NCBI GenBank assembly: GCA_027488815.1
Contig: JAIYAX010000012.1
Location: 62,001-126,000, forward strand
Reading direction: 5' to 3'
Length of the DNA stretch: 64,000 nt
From: Cytophagaceae bacterium
GTDB taxonomy: Bacteria; Bacteroidota; Bacteroidia; Cytophagales; JAIYAX01
Below the pieces are notes generated by a model. The model was not told the DNA's origin, did not search any database, and saw only the letters and a list, made by a program, of their open reading frames with translations. This document shows positions 8,739 through 17,212 of the stretch, one piece after another (within the stretch, counting starts at the first letter, position 1; each line of letters starts with the position of its first letter). Position numbers and translations under genes: made by a program.

Positions 8739-9065
8739 TTATTTTTTCCTCTTTTTAGGTTTCGTTTCGGGCAAATTGTCCACTGTTATTCGTACCAGAT
8801 TGCTGAGCCATTGGCTGTCTTCCAGCTTGTCGTCAATCAAAAAACTGGGTTTTGCCCCATCATAGGGTGGTAATTCGGTTGGGTTTCCGATAAACTCCCG
8901 GCCTTTGGTTGTGGGTTTGATAAACAAATGGTTGTCGCAGATGAGCCCAAAAAGAATGCTGTCACAGTAAAGACCATATTCACCAAACATTTTTTTGGCA
9001 GAAATGGGCCCAACGTTTTGAATTTGCTCCAGCACGAAGTCAACATAGGTTTGCTTAGAGGCCAT
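8739..9065 (-). CDS. TfoX N-terminal domain family protein
   Basis: 108 aa, a stand-alone TfoX_N domain. Visible: KKMFGEYGLYCDSILFGLICDNHLFIK, the family core, and a strongly basic C-terminus (ETKPKKRKK). TfoX/Sxy is a competence regulator in gamma-proteobacteria, but single-domain TfoX_N proteins are widespread and their role is not settled. Start ATG at 9063-9065. Located at the edge of the AT-rich accessory region. No competence genes are nearby. Confidence 0.88.
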   Translation of the reverse strand: MASKQTYVDFVLEQIQNVGPISAKKMFGEYGLYCDSILFGLICDNHLFIKPTTKGREFIGNPTELPPYDGAKPSFLIDDKLEDSQWLSNLVRITVDNLPETKPKKRKK

Positions 9066-9187
9066 ATTGTTTAGTCGATATTGTCTTTTCCTGAAATCAC
9101 TTTACACAAATCTAAACTTTACGAAGTTCAGATGTATCAAAAAGGCTGCTGCGAAAAGGCCATATTGAAGAAGACAGATTTGGCTTA

Positions 9188-9276
9188 GATTAGAATGGTA
9201 TTTGGGGTTGCTGAATGGGAATTTCTTGGATAGCTTCGGTGCAAGCGGCGAGGATAAGAGTTGGAGGGTGTGCTTG
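9188..9276. repeat. Dispersed repeat, copy A
   Basis: About 88 bases, similar over the whole length to 9619-9708 in the same orientation; the best shared blocks are gaatttcttgg, ggtgcaagcggcgaggat and agggtgtgcttg. Identity by eye is about three quarters. On the minus strand it lies downstream of the DUF1016 fragment. Both copies can be read open in two frames, but flanking frames differ, so it is more likely a noncoding repeat unit. Confidence 0.75.
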
Positions 9277-9301
9277 TCAGGTGAGGACATCTGCCGAAGT
9301 G

Positions 9302-9460
9302 TTAGGTTCGTTTTTGTTCAGAATCACGCCTTGAAAGCAAACGATAATGCGTCCAACTCAATTCGGTACGCAATGCGTTCCAAATCGGTAAGGCCTGATA
9401 AAAAGCCCTCACGTTGTTAAGGTTGCGCTCATCAAAACCTTTTCCGAAGTTAGATTTGAC
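9302..9460 (-). pseudogene. Fragment of a DUF1016 (YhcG-like) nuclease-family protein
   Basis: A 52-codon frame without a start codon. It contains FGKGFDERNLNNVRAFYQAL followed by PIWNALRTELSWTHYRLLS, which fits the N-terminal domain of DUF1016/YhcG proteins (typical pattern GKGFS--NL--MR-FY ... LSWSHY--LL). These proteins have a C-terminal PD-(D/E)xK nuclease domain and are common in defence islands, often next to restriction-modification genes. Here everything after the LSWTHY motif and before GKGF is lost, with a TAG just upstream. Clear remnant, not functional. Confidence 0.75.
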
Positions 9461-9618
9461 CTAAAACCTACGTATATACATGAAATTCAGCAGGCTAAAA
9501 GCTAATTTCGGCGCTGTAGAAATGCCTTAAAAAAACGCATCTTTATACTTTTGATTGGCCTAAAAAACGGGGGAGTTTACAAAGGGACAAGGGCAGGCGC
9601 TGGAAAGGAGGGATTGCT
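9461..9618. other. Short gap between DUF1016 fragment and repeat copy B
   Basis: No gene or promoter that I can support. It contains tggcctaaaaaacggggg and a small inverted pair around gctaatttcggcgc. Probably decayed sequence. Confidence 0.4.
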
Positions 9619-9708
9619 TTGGTTGGAACGGTGTTTGGCTTGTTGCAGGGGAATTTCTTGGGCGGCATTGGTGCAAGCGGCGAGGATGAGAGTGAGAGGG
9701 TGTGCTTG
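9619..9708. repeat. Dispersed repeat, copy B
   Basis: Second copy of the repeat at 9188-9276, same orientation, about 430 bp away. On the minus strand it begins immediately after the stop codon of the 119-aa gene at 9711, the same relative position (just after a coding end) as copy A. That suggests a unit which travels with, or is inserted at, gene 3' ends. Confidence 0.75.
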
Positions 9709-9710
9709 GA

Positions 9711-10070
9711 TTACAAAAACTTACTAACCACGTCTGTGACATAAATATCAGCCAGCTTACAAGCTTGCGTTACCTGCTGCCAAGAAAAATAGTAAATGTT
9801 TGTAGGACCATTTTTTTGCTCAAAGTATAGATATTTTTTAGCAATTGCTCTATATTTTGGCCTAATCAATACAGCTGGGTGATGCCCCTTTCCTTGCAAA
9901 CGATATAGTAGTGCATCAATACCATCCTTTTCCTTTATTTGCTTGCAGGCATTTTCAAATTTCTCAACATCTTTCATATTCTGAAGGCAAATATCAATAT
10001 AAAAAAATAAGACATCAATTTTATTGAGTTTTTCAAATTCACCTTTTCTATCTAACCTAAATGCGCTCAA
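9711..10070 (-). CDS. Uncharacterised 119-aa protein, possibly 5'-truncated
   Basis: The frame opens with TTG at 10068-10070; an open, protein-like stretch (IIRKSIRNARHYLRKLSAFR) continues upstream to a TGA without any ATG, so the start is uncertain or the gene lost its 5' end. The product is mixed alpha/beta with a YRAIAKKYLYFEQKNGPTNIYYFSWQQV core and no membrane helix or signal peptide. I do not recognise the family. AT-rich like the restriction genes upstream. It ends directly at repeat copy B. Confidence 0.5.
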   Translation of the reverse strand: MSAFRLDRKGEFEKLNKIDVLFFYIDICLQNMKDVEKFENACKQIKEKDGIDALLYRLQGKGHHPAVLIRPKYRAIAKKYLYFEQKNGPTNIYYFSWQQVTQACKLADIYVTDVVSKFL

Positions 10071-10369
10071 CTTTCGGAGATAATGCCTAGCATTTCTAAT
10101 GGATTTTCTGATAATTGTATGTTTTCAAAATGGTCATTTGCCAGATAAAGATGTTAAGGATCTGCATTATAAAAGCTGGGAAATGATCTACAGAAGATAA
10201 ACCAAGCAACAGAAATAGATTCAAACTGCTATTTCAGATTTAATGCTGCCCGGCAAAGTCTATGTTCAAGAAGGTAGAGGTAGCTTACTATGGTGGTGTT
10301 TGGTGTCGTACCATCCGACTTTCTCGGTCGTCCCCATTGCAAACGAGGGCGAACGAGTAATTCATTTTA
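10071..10369. other. Noncoding tail downstream of the restriction-modification gene
   Basis: On the minus strand the first 100 bases after the R-M stop are GC-richer than the gene and form consecutive small hairpins (CCGA gaaag TCGG; TGGT acgac ACCA). A phrase cgttcgccctcgtttgcaat is of a kind I associate with Bacteroidota intergenic repeats, but I cannot confirm copies. The rest shows no gene; a plus-strand end-of-gene-like frame (DVKDLHYKSWEMIYRR) at about 10150-10199 has no start. Confidence 0.45.
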
Positions 10370-13300
10370 TCAAATAAGTTTGTATTTATCCAATTGATTA
10401 ATGAGTTCTACAGAGTTTAGTGAAACGGTAATGACTTTGCTTATAAGTTTTAATATTTCATCGTTGTCGGTTTCATAGTCTTTGTACTGGTCAACAATCC
10501 ATTCAAGTGGCGAACGGCCATTTACCTTGTATTCAAACACCTGGGGTGGTACAAAAAACTCTAAATACTTGTTATAAGTTAATACAGTCCCGCTAATTTT
10601 CATGTGGGTTATGTTGTAATTGACTTTAGCCCTTTTGGCATTCAGCAGTTTAAGCGTTTCTTTGGACGGCTTTATTTTGTATTCATCGGCTTGCTGGTAA
10701 TTAATATGTATTTCTGCAAGCTGGCGGCCTATTTCAGATATTTCGGCAAAATGTTGTTTTAAAAAAGGCACACGGGGGCTGCTCGTTTTTAAGAATTGGT
10801 CGTAACGGGAGCGGAATGTTTTATGATGGTTGATGCCATAAACATAATAGAAAACTTGTTGGGGAGTGATTTCAGAAATGCCGGTTTCGGTTTTGAAATA
10901 CTTTAAAGCCCAAGCGGTAATGTTGCTCTCTGTACAGGTTTCTTTCTGTTTGTTTAAATAAACGTTTATTAGCGGGAATACCTGTGTTTTTTCAATAGTA
11001 TCAAAATTTGGCAGGTCATTGGTAATTAATGTTGAAACTTTTTTGCTTCCTAACCCATTTAAAAGAAGAAATGAATTATTTGTTTGTTTAAGAAGATGAA
11101 ATAAGGATGGTCGGTCAACAAAAGTTTTATCAAAATAAAGAGTTCTTTTTAGGAATGGCCTAAATAATGAACTTTCACATTTATTTTCATCATATTTCGC
11201 CTTCTTTAATGACTTTAACTTGTTCTTTAACCCATCACTCCATTTCAATTTTTCATCATCAATTCTTACAAAATTGTCTATAATATTATTGCTAAATTTT
11301 ACAATTTTATTTTCTAAAATATATTTTTCCAAGCGTTCAACTTCTTCATTAAAAAAGTCAATAGTTAATGTCATTTTGGGTTCTATATCATATTTTGTAT
11401 AACCATAAACCCATTCATTTCTTGCAGTGTTAATTCCGGGATATTTAGCTTTAAAAATGAATTCGTCATTGTCTAAATTTTCAGAATATAGTTCAATAAA
11501 TTTATCGTATTCTTTAGAAATTTCAACGGACGCTTTGTCGAAAACGAAATTGTTGGATTCGTTAATAACACCTTCTGACCAATCTAATTCGGACAGTTCG
11601 GTATTTTCTTTTGTATATTCGTCAATAACATCTTCTTTGTCCCATCGAGTTATGTATTCATCGAGGTTGTGATAAAATATTTTGTGTTCGGTATATTCGC
11701 TGTTCCTGATTAGGAAAGTTATACCAACCCCAACTTTAATACCAAATACATTATGTTTGGAGCCGCTTAACTTTGGATTGAGATAAACATCGCCGCCAAG
11801 GTCGAAATGATAAACATGGTGAAATTCGTTAAGTAGGTGTTCCCTCATGCCATCGAATTGAATATCGGACATGAAAGAATTGTTGGAAATAAAGCAAATA
11901 ATCCCGTTGTGTTTGTCGAGGCGGTCTGATGCCCAACGAAAGAATTTTACATAAGGGTCGTAAAGCTTGTTTTTTAATTGTGCATTGGAGCTAAAAGCGT
12001 AGGTTTCGGCTATACGTTTGTCAACAATGGGGTTTTTCGTGTTCTTATTGTTTTGGTTTTCGTTTTCCTGAGAGGCATTATATGGCGGATTGCCAATAAT
12101 TACGAAAAGATCTTTGCTAAGTTCGTGTTTTGCTCTTGCGCTATTGACCTCGTTAAAAAAGAAATCGAGTTGTTGCTGCGCTTGATTACGTGCCGGATCT
12201 TCAATAAGTTCTAGGGTATCGGTAAAAACAATATTTTCAAAAGGCTCGTAAGTGCCAATTGTATCAAAATAATATTGTTCAATGTTAGCCGATGCAATAT
12301 AGTAAGGCAAAAGCATTATTTCGTTGCAAAAGAGTTCATTTTTATATTTATGGTGAAGCAGGGCAGGGTCGATATTTCGAAGGATTTCCATTACGAAATT
12401 GCCAGTGCCCGTGCACGGGTCAATAATATTCACGCCCTGTGATGAAAGGGACTTGCCAAATTCATTTTGCAATAATGAGTTTGTAAATTTGACCATAAAC
12501 CGCACAATTGATTGCGGTGTATAAACAATTCCGTTTTTGTCTGCGTTTTTAACAGAATATGATTGAAAAAAGGCTTCGTATATCTTGTTCAGGAAAGCTT
12601 GTTTTTCGCTTAAATCATCGAATTTGGCTGCTTCCTCTTCAATTGCTATATAATATGGGTCGATTGCTTTGAAGAATTTGGCTTTATTGAATGACTTTTT
12701 GGTAAGCACATCAACCAATTTTTCGAGTTGCGCTGCTATTACGTTCTTTTGTATAAATTCGGGATTATCGAATACTTTACGGAATATCCTTTCTGTTAGG
12801 AGATGCTGAATAAGCATGTCCTCAATTTCTTCTATTTTAATGTCATTATGAAATGAGCTTTTACAAACTTCAAGAAAATTATTCAGGGCTATGGTAAACT
12901 CTTCACTTTTCTGCTTTGCTTCTAAAATAATTGTCTTGAAATCTGCGGCTAAATGGCTAATATTTTCTTTGAACTTTTGAACTGCTATGCGGAACTGTTC
13001 ATATATTGGTTCATTATAATTGAAGAAAATAAGAAGCAGTTCTATTAATTCATTTTCATTTTTAAGGTTATACCTGCCATGCTCTGAGTTGTCCTGATAC
13101 AAAACAGCATACTCGGTATCTTCAAATATTGTGTTTGAGCGGGGGTATCCCTTTTTGAGTTTTTTATAGATTTCTTCATCGAGGTCATCTGAAGTATCTT
13201 TAGCCTCCCAATATCCAATAACACGAAAGTAATCGTCCTTAATTATGCCGTCAGGTATTATTTTTCCTTTCTTTGCCACACTCTCACTTGTTTTAACAAG

Positions 13301-13453
13301 TGTGAGGTCTAAATCTAGAGCTATATTATGGAGCAAGTCTTTGAATGCTTGTTCAGTTGTGCTTTCGTTATACGCCTGCTGATACTTGAATTTTTCAAGC
13401 GCTTTATAATAACGATGCGTATATTTCTTGACTAAATCTCTGGCTAATTTCAT
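10370..13453 (-). CDS. Fused restriction-modification protein (type IIG/ISP-like, no helicase)
   Basis: 1027 aa in one chain. N-terminal nuclease-like segment: Pro67-Asp68 ... Glu83-Ala-Lys85 in a GYWEAKD context, the PD-(D/E)xK arrangement of type IIG and ISP enzymes. Helical linker to about residue 300. Adenine methyltransferase: SAM-binding DPCTGTGNFVME at about 345-356 and catalytic NPPY at about 455-458. The C-terminal ~400 residues should be the target recognition part. It would methylate an adenine in its site and cut DNA lacking the mark. There is no SF2 helicase between nuclease and methylase, which sets it apart from LlaGI-type ISP proteins. AT-rich compared with core genes. A TACATTTG box at 13471-13478 may drive it. 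Confidence 0.85.
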   Translation of the reverse strand: MKLARDLVKKYTHRYYKALEKFKYQQAYNESTTEQAFKDLLHNIALDLDLTLVKTSESVAKKGKIIPDGIIKDDYFRVIGYWEAKDTSDDLDEEIYKKLKKGYPRSNTIFEDTEYAVLYQDNSEHGRYNLKNENELIELLLIFFNYNEPIYEQFRIAVQKFKENISHLAADFKTIILEAKQKSEEFTIALNNFLEVCKSSFHNDIKIEEIEDMLIQHLLTERIFRKVFDNPEFIQKNVIAAQLEKLVDVLTKKSFNKAKFFKAIDPYYIAIEEEAAKFDDLSEKQAFLNKIYEAFFQSYSVKNADKNGIVYTPQSIVRFMVKFTNSLLQNEFGKSLSSQGVNIIDPCTGTGNFVMEILRNIDPALLHHKYKNELFCNEIMLLPYYIASANIEQYYFDTIGTYEPFENIVFTDTLELIEDPARNQAQQQLDFFFNEVNSARAKHELSKDLFVIIGNPPYNASQENENQNNKNTKNPIVDKRIAETYAFSSNAQLKNKLYDPYVKFFRWASDRLDKHNGIICFISNNSFMSDIQFDGMREHLLNEFHHVYHFDLGGDVYLNPKLSGSKHNVFGIKVGVGITFLIRNSEYTEHKIFYHNLDEYITRWDKEDVIDEYTKENTELSELDWSEGVINESNNFVFDKASVEISKEYDKFIELYSENLDNDEFIFKAKYPGINTARNEWVYGYTKYDIEPKMTLTIDFFNEEVERLEKYILENKIVKFSNNIIDNFVRIDDEKLKWSDGLKNKLKSLKKAKYDENKCESSLFRPFLKRTLYFDKTFVDRPSLFHLLKQTNNSFLLLNGLGSKKVSTLITNDLPNFDTIEKTQVFPLINVYLNKQKETCTESNITAWALKYFKTETGISEITPQQVFYYVYGINHHKTFRSRYDQFLKTSSPRVPFLKQHFAEISEIGRQLAEIHINYQQADEYKIKPSKETLKLLNAKRAKVNYNITHMKISGTVLTYNKYLEFFVPPQVFEYKVNGRSPLEWIVDQYKDYETDNDEILKLISKVITVSLNSVELINQLDKYKLI

Positions 13454-13796
13454 TAACTCAATATTTTGTCCAAATGTACCGAAATTATCAAAATAGCATT
13501 GGCGTGGAGGAGAAAAAACAAATGTATGGACGGAGGGAAGGCAGTGGGACGATAGGCCATACTCTCTTTTTTTAGGTGTGTGGGTTGTTCATATTATTTC
13601 TTTGATTTCACTAAACTGTAAATTGTCCTAGAAGCTCATTTTTAAGCTAACAGGTAAAGTTTTTGGGCTTGGATAAGGTGGCGAATTTCATCACAAATGT
13701 TGATGTGTAGAACCAAACTTTGTTTAACCACAAATATGTCTGCGCAGCACTTAACCGCTACTTTTGCGAAACCCATGTTGTATGCCTTTTTTCTCT
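13454..13796. other. Intergenic between the R-M and GmrSD-like genes, hairpin-rich tail
   Basis: 343 bases without a gene. On the minus strand it starts right after the GmrSD-like stop with ggcatacaacatgggtttcg and continues about 170 bases with gcggttaagtgctgcgcaga, a kind of GC-richer tail I associate with accessory genes in this phylum. The part near the R-M gene holds its promoter candidate. No integron attC core sites could be matched. Confidence 0.45.
13471..13478 (-). promoter_or_regulatory. Possible -7 box for the restriction-modification gene
   Basis: TACATTTG on the minus strand, 17 bp before the ATG at 13451-13453. A good -33 partner at the usual 19-21 bp is not evident. Confidence 0.4.
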
Positions 13797-15701
13797 TTAT
13801 GCCGTCCATATTTTTCGGATTTGCTCATACAGATACTGACTTCTCTTTTGAATTTGTTCTTCGTCCCAAATTGGTTTGTCTTGAAAGTAAGTATTCAATA
13901 GAACTGTCGATTGAAGTCCTATTACTTGCTTTTTAATATCGAATGAAGAGTTACTAACACTTGGATTTAACGAACTTGTCAAAATTGTCAAATTGCCTAT
14001 TGTATGCAGCATTTTGTTTCTGTTTTCAATTTTGTGATACTTACCGTCTTTATCAGTTTCGGTCATTACAGCGTGAACCGAAATTTTAAAATCGTCCTCT
14101 GAGATTGTTTCGCCATCTAATGGCCAAAATTCAAACCAAGTTTGTGGTAATAAATGCTCTATTGTCAAGCCTGAATTTAGGAATATAACTTGCTCTTGTC
14201 TGTTCCCACGGATAGATTGCTCAATCTCTAAAAGAATATTTGAAATGCTCCTTGTTTTGTTTTTTTCCTCTCTATATAATGGTCGTTCAAGAAGTTTTTC
14301 CAAAAGAATATTGTCTGTGGGCCAAAGATTTGTTTCTGATGTTTTTGCATTCAATAGTTCTTTGAAAGAATCGGCATCTTTATTCTTGGTCAAATATTTC
14401 AGATATTCCAAAAATACATTATTATAATTCTTGGTGGTTAAACCACACAAAAATCTCCTTGTAATGTATGAATCCAAACAAGAATAAATTTTGATTTTAT
14501 TGTCAGAGGTAATTTCAGAATCGCCCTCAATGTATAGAATAAGAGGATAGAGAGTTGAAATACTCATATCTATAAGCCTCGATGCTAAACGGTCGAAAGG
14601 TGTATTTCCTTCTGGTTTAGCAAGTCTTTTGAAAATCTTGCTATATTTATTAAGTTCTTCTAATTCTTGTTCAACATTTTGAAAGTTTGATTGATTAATT
14701 ACAAATAGTTTGTAGAAATAAAACACTTGATCATATCTAATTTCTGTTTGTAGTTTTAATGTTAAGTAGTCAATAACGAAAAACTGCAAGTTGCTTTCAA
14801 AATATCTTCCTCGGCTTGTCTTCTCATGCCATTTGAATTTTGATTCAGGGTCGTCAAACTCGTCCCAATACTTTTCATATATCTTGTCAAGATTTTCTTG
14901 ATTACTATTTGCCCTCATAAAAATATAATTTCTAATGAGGTCTGTTTCTGTTAGGGAGGCTCCACGACCATTCATTGTCTCAAAAATCATTTGAGGGTCG
15001 TCATTTTGTGTCAAGCCGATTTCAACGAATTGAAAATCCCTTTTCAATACCCATAGAAATTGAGTTATTAGTTCTGTTAAATCGCCATCATTTTCTAAAA
15101 TTAAATTATCCAATTGGTCATAGAAAAATAAATATGCCCCTAAAAGTTTATTTCTGTTTTTAGCAACTTGTCTATATGTTTTGTGTCCAATTCCATACTC
15201 GGATAATACAGGTTGAACAAGTAGTTCGTCCACTTTTTTATAAGTGTTGGAAATAATAGTATTAAATATTTCCTTATTGAATTTAGTTGGCTCTAGCTTA
15301 AACTTTTGTAATTCATATTCTTTGTCTCCAAATGATTTTTCATTAAAGAGGAATTTGTCTAATTCCTTTATGAGGTTTTCATCATTGAGGTGTTTTCTAC
15401 AAACTTCTCGAAAGGCTGCGATAAAAATTTGAAATGTTGTTAGGCGTTGCTGACCATCAATAACGCTGTATGAGGAAAGGGTGCTTGTTGTTGTGTTTTC
15501 GTGAAAAAGAACAATTGACCCTGTGTAATGAGGATGAATTTTCTTTTTACTTTGTCGTTCGTTGTATTTGTTTAAAAAGTCCTCCCATAAAGGCATTAGC
15601 TGGTCTTGTTCATTCCAAACATAATGTCTTTGAAAAACTGGTATTCTAAACCTAATTTGCTTATTGAAAAGTTCTTCTAAAATGGGTTTTGATAAGTTCA
15701 T
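13797..15701 (-). CDS. GmrSD-like DUF262/DUF1524 protein (type IV restriction-like)
   Basis: 634 aa. N-terminal DUF262 (GmrS-like): RIPVFQRHYVWNEQDQL at 19-35 and the signature VIDGQQRLTTF with DGQQR at 82-86, involved in nucleotide hydrolysis/sensing. C-terminal DUF1524 (GmrD-like HNH nuclease): LTIEHLLPQTW near 512-522 (catalytic His about 515) and HTIGNLTIL near 565. Fused DUF262-DUF1524 proteins cut modified phage DNA, for example glucosylated hydroxymethylcytosine (GmrSD) or act with phosphorothioate marks (SspE). The substrate here cannot be told. It lies just upstream of the R-M gene on the same strand but 343 bp away, so probably an independent unit. Strongly AT-rich. Confidence 0.88.
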   Translation of the reverse strand: MNLSKPILEELFNKQIRFRIPVFQRHYVWNEQDQLMPLWEDFLNKYNERQSKKKIHPHYTGSIVLFHENTTTSTLSSYSVIDGQQRLTTFQIFIAAFREVCRKHLNDENLIKELDKFLFNEKSFGDKEYELQKFKLEPTKFNKEIFNTIISNTYKKVDELLVQPVLSEYGIGHKTYRQVAKNRNKLLGAYLFFYDQLDNLILENDGDLTELITQFLWVLKRDFQFVEIGLTQNDDPQMIFETMNGRGASLTETDLIRNYIFMRANSNQENLDKIYEKYWDEFDDPESKFKWHEKTSRGRYFESNLQFFVIDYLTLKLQTEIRYDQVFYFYKLFVINQSNFQNVEQELEELNKYSKIFKRLAKPEGNTPFDRLASRLIDMSISTLYPLILYIEGDSEITSDNKIKIYSCLDSYITRRFLCGLTTKNYNNVFLEYLKYLTKNKDADSFKELLNAKTSETNLWPTDNILLEKLLERPLYREEKNKTRSISNILLEIEQSIRGNRQEQVIFLNSGLTIEHLLPQTWFEFWPLDGETISEDDFKISVHAVMTETDKDGKYHKIENRNKMLHTIGNLTILTSSLNPSVSNSSFDIKKQVIGLQSTVLLNTYFQDKPIWDEEQIQKRSQYLYEQIRKIWTA

Positions 15702-15722
15702 ATTTTATCTTTTTGTTGAATG

Positions 15723-16013
15723 TTAATTGTTTGCACGTTCTAGAATGGCATATGACTCGTTTACATGTATCACTCCATGCTGCCTAGCCATCCATATCAG
15801 CTGTACAGGCCTCATGAATGCCTCTTTTCCAGGCTCCTTATTTTGATCCATCAACCCTTCAAAAGGCCTTCCTCTTGTTAAGTTAATGTATGCGTGTACA
15901 GTTGGCAAATCGTCCATTTTAAGGGCTAATATAGAAGATTTGTCTTTTTTCCTAAGCTGATCGGAAAAATATTTTATTTGACTCCTTCGGGTTCTGGCGC
16001 AAATCCGGGCCAT
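15723..16013 (-). CDS. Uncharacterised small protein
   Basis: From ATG 16011-16013 the product is 96 aa, beginning MARICARTRRSQIKYFSDQL; a later ATG (MDDLPTVHAYINL) would give about 65 aa. The second half (RGRPFEGLMDQNKEPGKEAF, then RPVQLIWMARQHGVIHVNES) looks protein-like and helical but I cannot assign it to a family. It is 21 bp upstream of the GmrSD-like gene on the same strand, so it could be the first gene of that transcript and a defence accessory. Could also be a truncated gene. Confidence 0.45.
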   Translation of the reverse strand: MARICARTRRSQIKYFSDQLRKKDKSSILALKMDDLPTVHAYINLTRGRPFEGLMDQNKEPGKEAFMRPVQLIWMARQHGVIHVNESYAILERANN

Positions 16014-16042
16014 CAGCACACCCACCCAAGTCCTTTTCTTGC

Positions 16043-16050
16043 TAGTTTTG
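16043..16050 (+). promoter_or_regulatory. Possible -7 box for the M42 peptidase operon
   Basis: TAGTTTTG, 44 bp before the ATG at 16095. No obvious -33 element. It marks the switch from AT-rich accessory sequence to GC-richer core genes. Confidence 0.4.
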
Positions 16051-16094
16051 CAAACCGCTGCGTATTCTTTCAAAAACCCCCTTGCTCAACCCCT

Positions 16095-17207
16095 ATGGCC
16101 AAAAAGACCAAAGCTCCTGAGGCAGAAAGCCTGCTCACCCAAGACTCCCATCGTTTTCTGCATACCTACCTCAACAACGCCTCTCCGACCGGTTTCGAAA
16201 GCTCCGGGCAAGAGCTTTGGCTTGACTACATCAAGCCTTTTGTCGATACCACCTTCACCGATACCTACGGCACTGCGGTAGGGGTGATCAACCCCAAGTC
16301 CAGCTACAAAGTGGTGATCGAGGCCCATGCCGATGAGATTTCTTGGTTCGTGAGCTACATCACCGAAGATGGCTACCTCTACCTGAAGCGCAACGGTGGC
16401 TCCGACCACATGATTGCTCCCAGCAAAAGGGTCAATATTTTTACCAAGAAGGGCATCGTAAAAGCGGTCTTCGGCTGGCCTGCCATCCACGTGCGTGATA
16501 CAGCCAAGGAAGAAACGCCTTCTCTAAAGAACATTTTCCTTGATTGTGGCGCCAAAAACAAAGAGGAACTTCATGAAATGGGCGTTCATGTGGGTTGCGT
16601 AGCGGTCTTTGAAGATGAACTTATTACCCTGAACAACCGCTACTTTGTAGGCCGTGCGCTGGACAACCGTATCGGGGGTTTTATGATCGCTGAGGTGGCC
16701 CGACTGCTGAAAGCCAGGGGAAAAAAGCTACCCTTTGGACTGTACATCGTCAATGCTGTTCAGGAAGAGATCGGGCTTCGTGGGGCAGAGATGATTTCCC
16801 GGCGCATCAACCCTGACCTGGCCATCATCACCGACGTGACGCATGACACCCAGTCACCCATGTACGATAAAAAAACCAATGGCGACATCGCCTGCGGCAA
16901 AGGCCCGGTGCTCACCTATGGCCCGGCGGTGCACAACAAGGTGCTGGACCTAATCATCGATGTGGCGGAGAAGAGCAAGATCCCCTTCCAGCGGCAAACG
17001 GTTTCAAGATCAACCGGAACCGATACCGATAGCTTCGCTTATTCAGCCGAGGGTGTAGCCTCTGCTCTCATCTCCCTGCCGCTCAAGTACATGCACACCA
17101 CCGTAGAGACGGTGCAGATCACTGACGTGGAGCAGGTCATCAGCCTGATGCTGGAAACCTTGCTTCAGGTGAAGGAAGGGCAGAAGTTCAGCTATTTTAA
17201 ATCCTGA
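16095..17207 (+). CDS. M42 family metallo-aminopeptidase
   Basis: 370 aa, cytoplasmic dinuclear metal peptidase of the M42 (TET/FrvX/PepA-glutamyl) family. Metal and catalytic residues are visible: His in EAHADEIS, bridging Asp in RALDNRIGG, catalytic Glu pair in VQEEIGLRGA, Asp in ITDVTHD and the last His in KYMHTTVET. Start at ATG 16095 (MAKKTKAPEAES); the open frame further upstream is not conserved. Five bases before the BtuF-like gene, so the three genes 16095-19503 probably form one operon. Confidence 0.93.
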   Translation: MAKKTKAPEAESLLTQDSHRFLHTYLNNASPTGFESSGQELWLDYIKPFVDTTFTDTYGTAVGVINPKSSYKVVIEAHADEISWFVSYITEDGYLYLKRNGGSDHMIAPSKRVNIFTKKGIVKAVFGWPAIHVRDTAKEETPSLKNIFLDCGAKNKEELHEMGVHVGCVAVFEDELITLNNRYFVGRALDNRIGGFMIAEVARLLKARGKKLPFGLYIVNAVQEEIGLRGAEMISRRINPDLAIITDVTHDTQSPMYDKKTNGDIACGKGPVLTYGPAVHNKVLDLIIDVAEKSKIPFQRQTVSRSTGTDTDSFAYSAEGVASALISLPLKYMHTTVETVQITDVEQVISLMLETLLQVKEGQKFSYFKS

Positions 17208-17212
17208 GCATC

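Noticed and set aside
9188-13796. Integron cassette array with attC sites
   Set aside because: GTTAGGT and GTCCAAC-like heptamers occur near 9300-9354 but in the wrong order for attC, and no integron integrase is present.
10370-15701. DISARM or BREX system
   Set aside because: A methylase alone does not suffice: no DrmA/B/C, no helicase, no PglZ, BrxC or BrxL genes are present.
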